A DNA stretch of 23,652 nucleotides from Anaerolineales bacterium UBA2317 (GTDB taxonomy: Bacteria > Chloroflexota > Anaerolineae > Anaerolineales > Villigracilaceae), in contig DDVH01000006.1 of NCBI GenBank assembly GCA_002345215.1, positions 129,645 through 153,296 of the forward strand, written 5' to 3'. Below, in pieces: positions 22,258 through 23,652 of this stretch. Made by a program: the position numbers and the translations under genes. The notes beneath the pieces were generated by a model, which ran no database searches, had not been told where the DNA came from, and saw only the letters and a program-made list of their open reading frames with translations. Each line of letters starts with the position of its first letter. Within the stretch, counting starts at the first letter, position 1.

Positions 22258-22821
22258 ATGAAAACAGCCTTATTGATTATTGACATTCAAAAAGATTACT
22301 TTCCAGGCGGCAAAAACCCGCTGGTGAATCCGCTTGAAGCGGCGAAAAACGCTTACATGATTTTGCAATGCTTCCGTGAACACAATGGACACCACGTTCA
22401 CATTCAGCATATTGAAGAAGACCCAAATGCTCCTTTTTTTGCAAAAGGTAGTGAAGGTTCAGATATCCATGATTCTGTAGCCCATTTTGAAGGCGAACCA
22501 ATTGTGTATAAAAACGAAGTCAATTCATTTCTCAATACAAATTTGCTTGAAATCTTAAAAGGCTGGGGAACAGAACGTGTTGTGATTACAGGTATGATGA
22601 GTCACATGTGCGTGGATGGTACTGCCCGCGCCGCTAGCGATTTGGGATTCAAAGTGATTGTTGCTGAAGACGCCTGTGCTACCAAAGATTTGAAATTTGG
22701 TGATACAACTATTCCCGCAGACCACGTTCACAAATCATTTATGGCGGCACTCCGCGCTTATGGTGATGTGATGAAATCTAGTGAAGTGATTGCCTTATTG
22801 GCTGGCGAAAAAGAAAAATAA
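22258..22821 (+). CDS. Isochorismatase-family cysteine hydrolase
   Basis: A 187-residue hydrolase with the family triad: Asp9 in LLIIDIQKDYF, Lys85 in VYKNEVNSF and Cys118 in MMSHMCVDGTARAA, followed by the conserved DLGF. Relatives include nicotinamidase, isochorismatase, N-carbamoylsarcosine amidase and ureidoacrylate hydrolases; the substrate is not readable. I start at 22258 because AAAGGA is eight bases ahead, homology begins there, and the upstream in-frame ATGs lie in or before the promoter. It seems monocistronic, ending before a strong inverted repeat. Confidence 0.88.
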   Translation: MKTALLIIDIQKDYFPGGKNPLVNPLEAAKNAYMILQCFREHNGHHVHIQHIEEDPNAPFFAKGSEGSDIHDSVAHFEGEPIVYKNEVNSFLNTNLLEILKGWGTERVVITGMMSHMCVDGTARAASDLGFKVIVAEDACATKDLKFGDTTIPADHVHKSFMAALRAYGDVMKSSEVIALLAGEKEK

Positions 22822-22827
22822 TTTTCA

Positions 22828-22887
22828 CCACAGAGTCCACAGAGATTCTTAATAAGATTTTCTCAGTGCTCTCTGTGGACTCTGTGG
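22828..22887. repeat. CCACAGAG inverted repeat
   Basis: A perfect 17-base inverted repeat: CCACAGAGTCCACAGAG (22828-22844) and CTCTGTGGACTCTGTGG (22871-22887) around a 26-base AT-rich loop. Each arm also contains a direct repeat of CCACAGAG. It fills the gap between two plus-strand genes. It could terminate or attenuate transcription, but resembles a dispersed spacer element seen in many genomes. Confidence 0.75.
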
Positions 22888-22908
22888 CTAAGAACTTTGG
22901 ATAATTCT

Positions 22909-23652
22909 ATGATAACTCTCGACCCCGAAAAACAAAAACAAGCAAAACAATATTCTCGTATTAAACGCCGTCTTTGGCTGGTAGATACAATTTTTAGTGC
23001 AATCTATGCACTGGCGTGGTTATTCTTCGGCTGGAGTATTTCAATTCGCGAATGGCTGATGACAATCACAACCAATGACTGGTTGTTAGTTGCATTGTAT
23101 ATTGCTATCTTCGGCGGAATTTATGCAATCTTAAATCTTCCGCTCGGATACTACAGCGGATTTGTATTGCCACATCGTTTTGGACAATCGAATCAATCAC
23201 TCAGAGATTGGGTCATTGACCAACTTAAAGGTTTAGCCATTGGCGCTCCGCTTGGTTTACTTTTGCTTGAACTTTTATATCTCGCACTTCGACTCACTGG
23301 TTCTACATGGTGGTTATGGGCGGCAGGTGGTTTGCTTCTTTTCAATGTTATTCTTTCAAATCTCGCGCCTATCTTAATTATGCCGTTGTTCAATAAATAT
23401 GTTCCGCTTGGTGATGAACACAAAGAGCTTGAACAAAGATTATTAACTCTTGCAAAAAATGCCAACACAAAAGTACAAGGCGTGTTCAAGTTTGATATGT
23501 CCAAACGCACCAAAGCCGCCAACGCCGCGCTCACTGGAATTGGCAACACGCGCCGCATTATTCTTGGCGATACTTTAATCAATGAATTTACATTGGATGA
23601 AGTTGAAACAGTTCTTGCTCACGAATTGGGACATCACGTCAACAAAGATATT
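22909..23652 (+). CDS. M48/STE24-type CAAX protease (3' end missing at window edge)
   Basis: The first 248 codons are open from the ATG at 22909 to the last base, with no stop, so the gene continues outside the window. The protein begins MITLDPEKQKQAKQYSRIKR and has about four hydrophobic segments (near 22-46, 57-80, 107-130, 133-156), then a soluble part with VFKFDMSKRTKAANAALTG and the zinc motif HELGHH (His238, Glu239, His242) at the very end. This is the layout of STE24/HtpX-like M48A integral membrane metalloproteases, with the DMSKRTKAANA block typical of STE24. The third zinc ligand lies beyond the edge. The ribosome binding site is weak (GGA). Confidence 0.85.
   Translation, partial: MITLDPEKQKQAKQYSRIKRRLWLVDTIFSAIYALAWLFFGWSISIREWLMTITTNDWLLVALYIAIFGGIYAILNLPLGYYSGFVLPHRFGQSNQSLRDWVIDQLKGLAIGAPLGLLLLELLYLALRLTGSTWWLWAAGGLLLFNVILSNLAPILIMPLFNKYVPLGDEHKELEQRLLTLAKNANTKVQGVFKFDMSKRTKAANAALTGIGNTRRIILGDTLINEFTLDEVETVLAHELGHHVNKDI

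Noticed and set aside
23193..23582. Minus-strand frame of 129 codons near the window end
   Set aside because: It is antisense to the M48 protease, whose HELGHH motif and membrane segments are clear on the plus strand.
1..23652. CRISPR array, insertion sequence, phage or toxin-antitoxin gene
   Set aside because: No regularly spaced repeats, transposase, integrase or small two-gene toxin module was seen; the repeats are isolated spacer palindromes.

Overview
The window is AT-rich bacterial chromosome carrying ordinary single-copy genes plus many short dispersed repeats between them. Several things fit a Chloroflexota (Anaerolineae-like) genome: a MacA/HlyD-type adaptor with an ABC ATPase and permease next to a two-component system, a YCF48-like propeller lipoprotein beside a Gmad2-type lipoprotein, an actinobacterial-type CRIGER thiosulfate sulfurtransferase paired with SufE, and palindromic intergenic repeats beginning TGTAGGGGC. 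The taxonomic call is an inference, not a sequence match. No rRNA, tRNA, CRISPR array, insertion sequence or phage gene was seen.

Layout. 1-3430: an MFS exporter converges on a minus-strand operon of aldo/keto reductase, ClpS and a PlsC-like acyltransferase. 3534-8908: plus-strand tripartite ABC export system (adaptor, ATPase, permease), followed by an OmpR-type response regulator and its HAMP sensor kinase. 8923-14383: minus strand with an orphan membrane histidine kinase, a small NTF2-like protein, soluble transhydrogenase SthA and a YbaL/KefB-type cation:proton antiporter with TrkA domains. 14582-17965: plus strand with a PcaF-like thiolase and two overlapping lipoprotein genes. 18002-19317: minus strand with thiosulfate sulfurtransferase and SufE, a sulfur-transfer pair. 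19622-21355: RNase HI with an N-terminal hybrid-binding domain, abutting an acyltransferase-3 membrane protein. 21404-22177: FkbM-type methyltransferase (minus). 22258 to the end: an isochorismatase-like hydrolase and the first 248 codons of an M48/STE24 protease cut by the window edge.

The most interesting non-coding signal is the 304-base gap 19318-19621. On the minus strand it has a near-consensus promoter (TTGACA, 16-base spacer, TAAAAT), then about 175 nt that can fold into a long irregular hairpin whose loop also pairs perfectly over 10 bases with a downstream segment ending in a T-run. It is either an undescribed leader or riboswitch-like RNA of the sulfurtransferase-sufE operon, or an independent small RNA of roughly 6S size. 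I could not assign it to a known family.

A second theme is that the intergenic repeats intrude on gene ends. Copies of the GTAGGGGC palindrome supply the stop codons of at least four genes and probably the last residues of SufE. A third is that at least three genes have a -10 box only 6 to 8 bases from the start codon and no Shine-Dalgarno, suggesting leaderless mRNAs.
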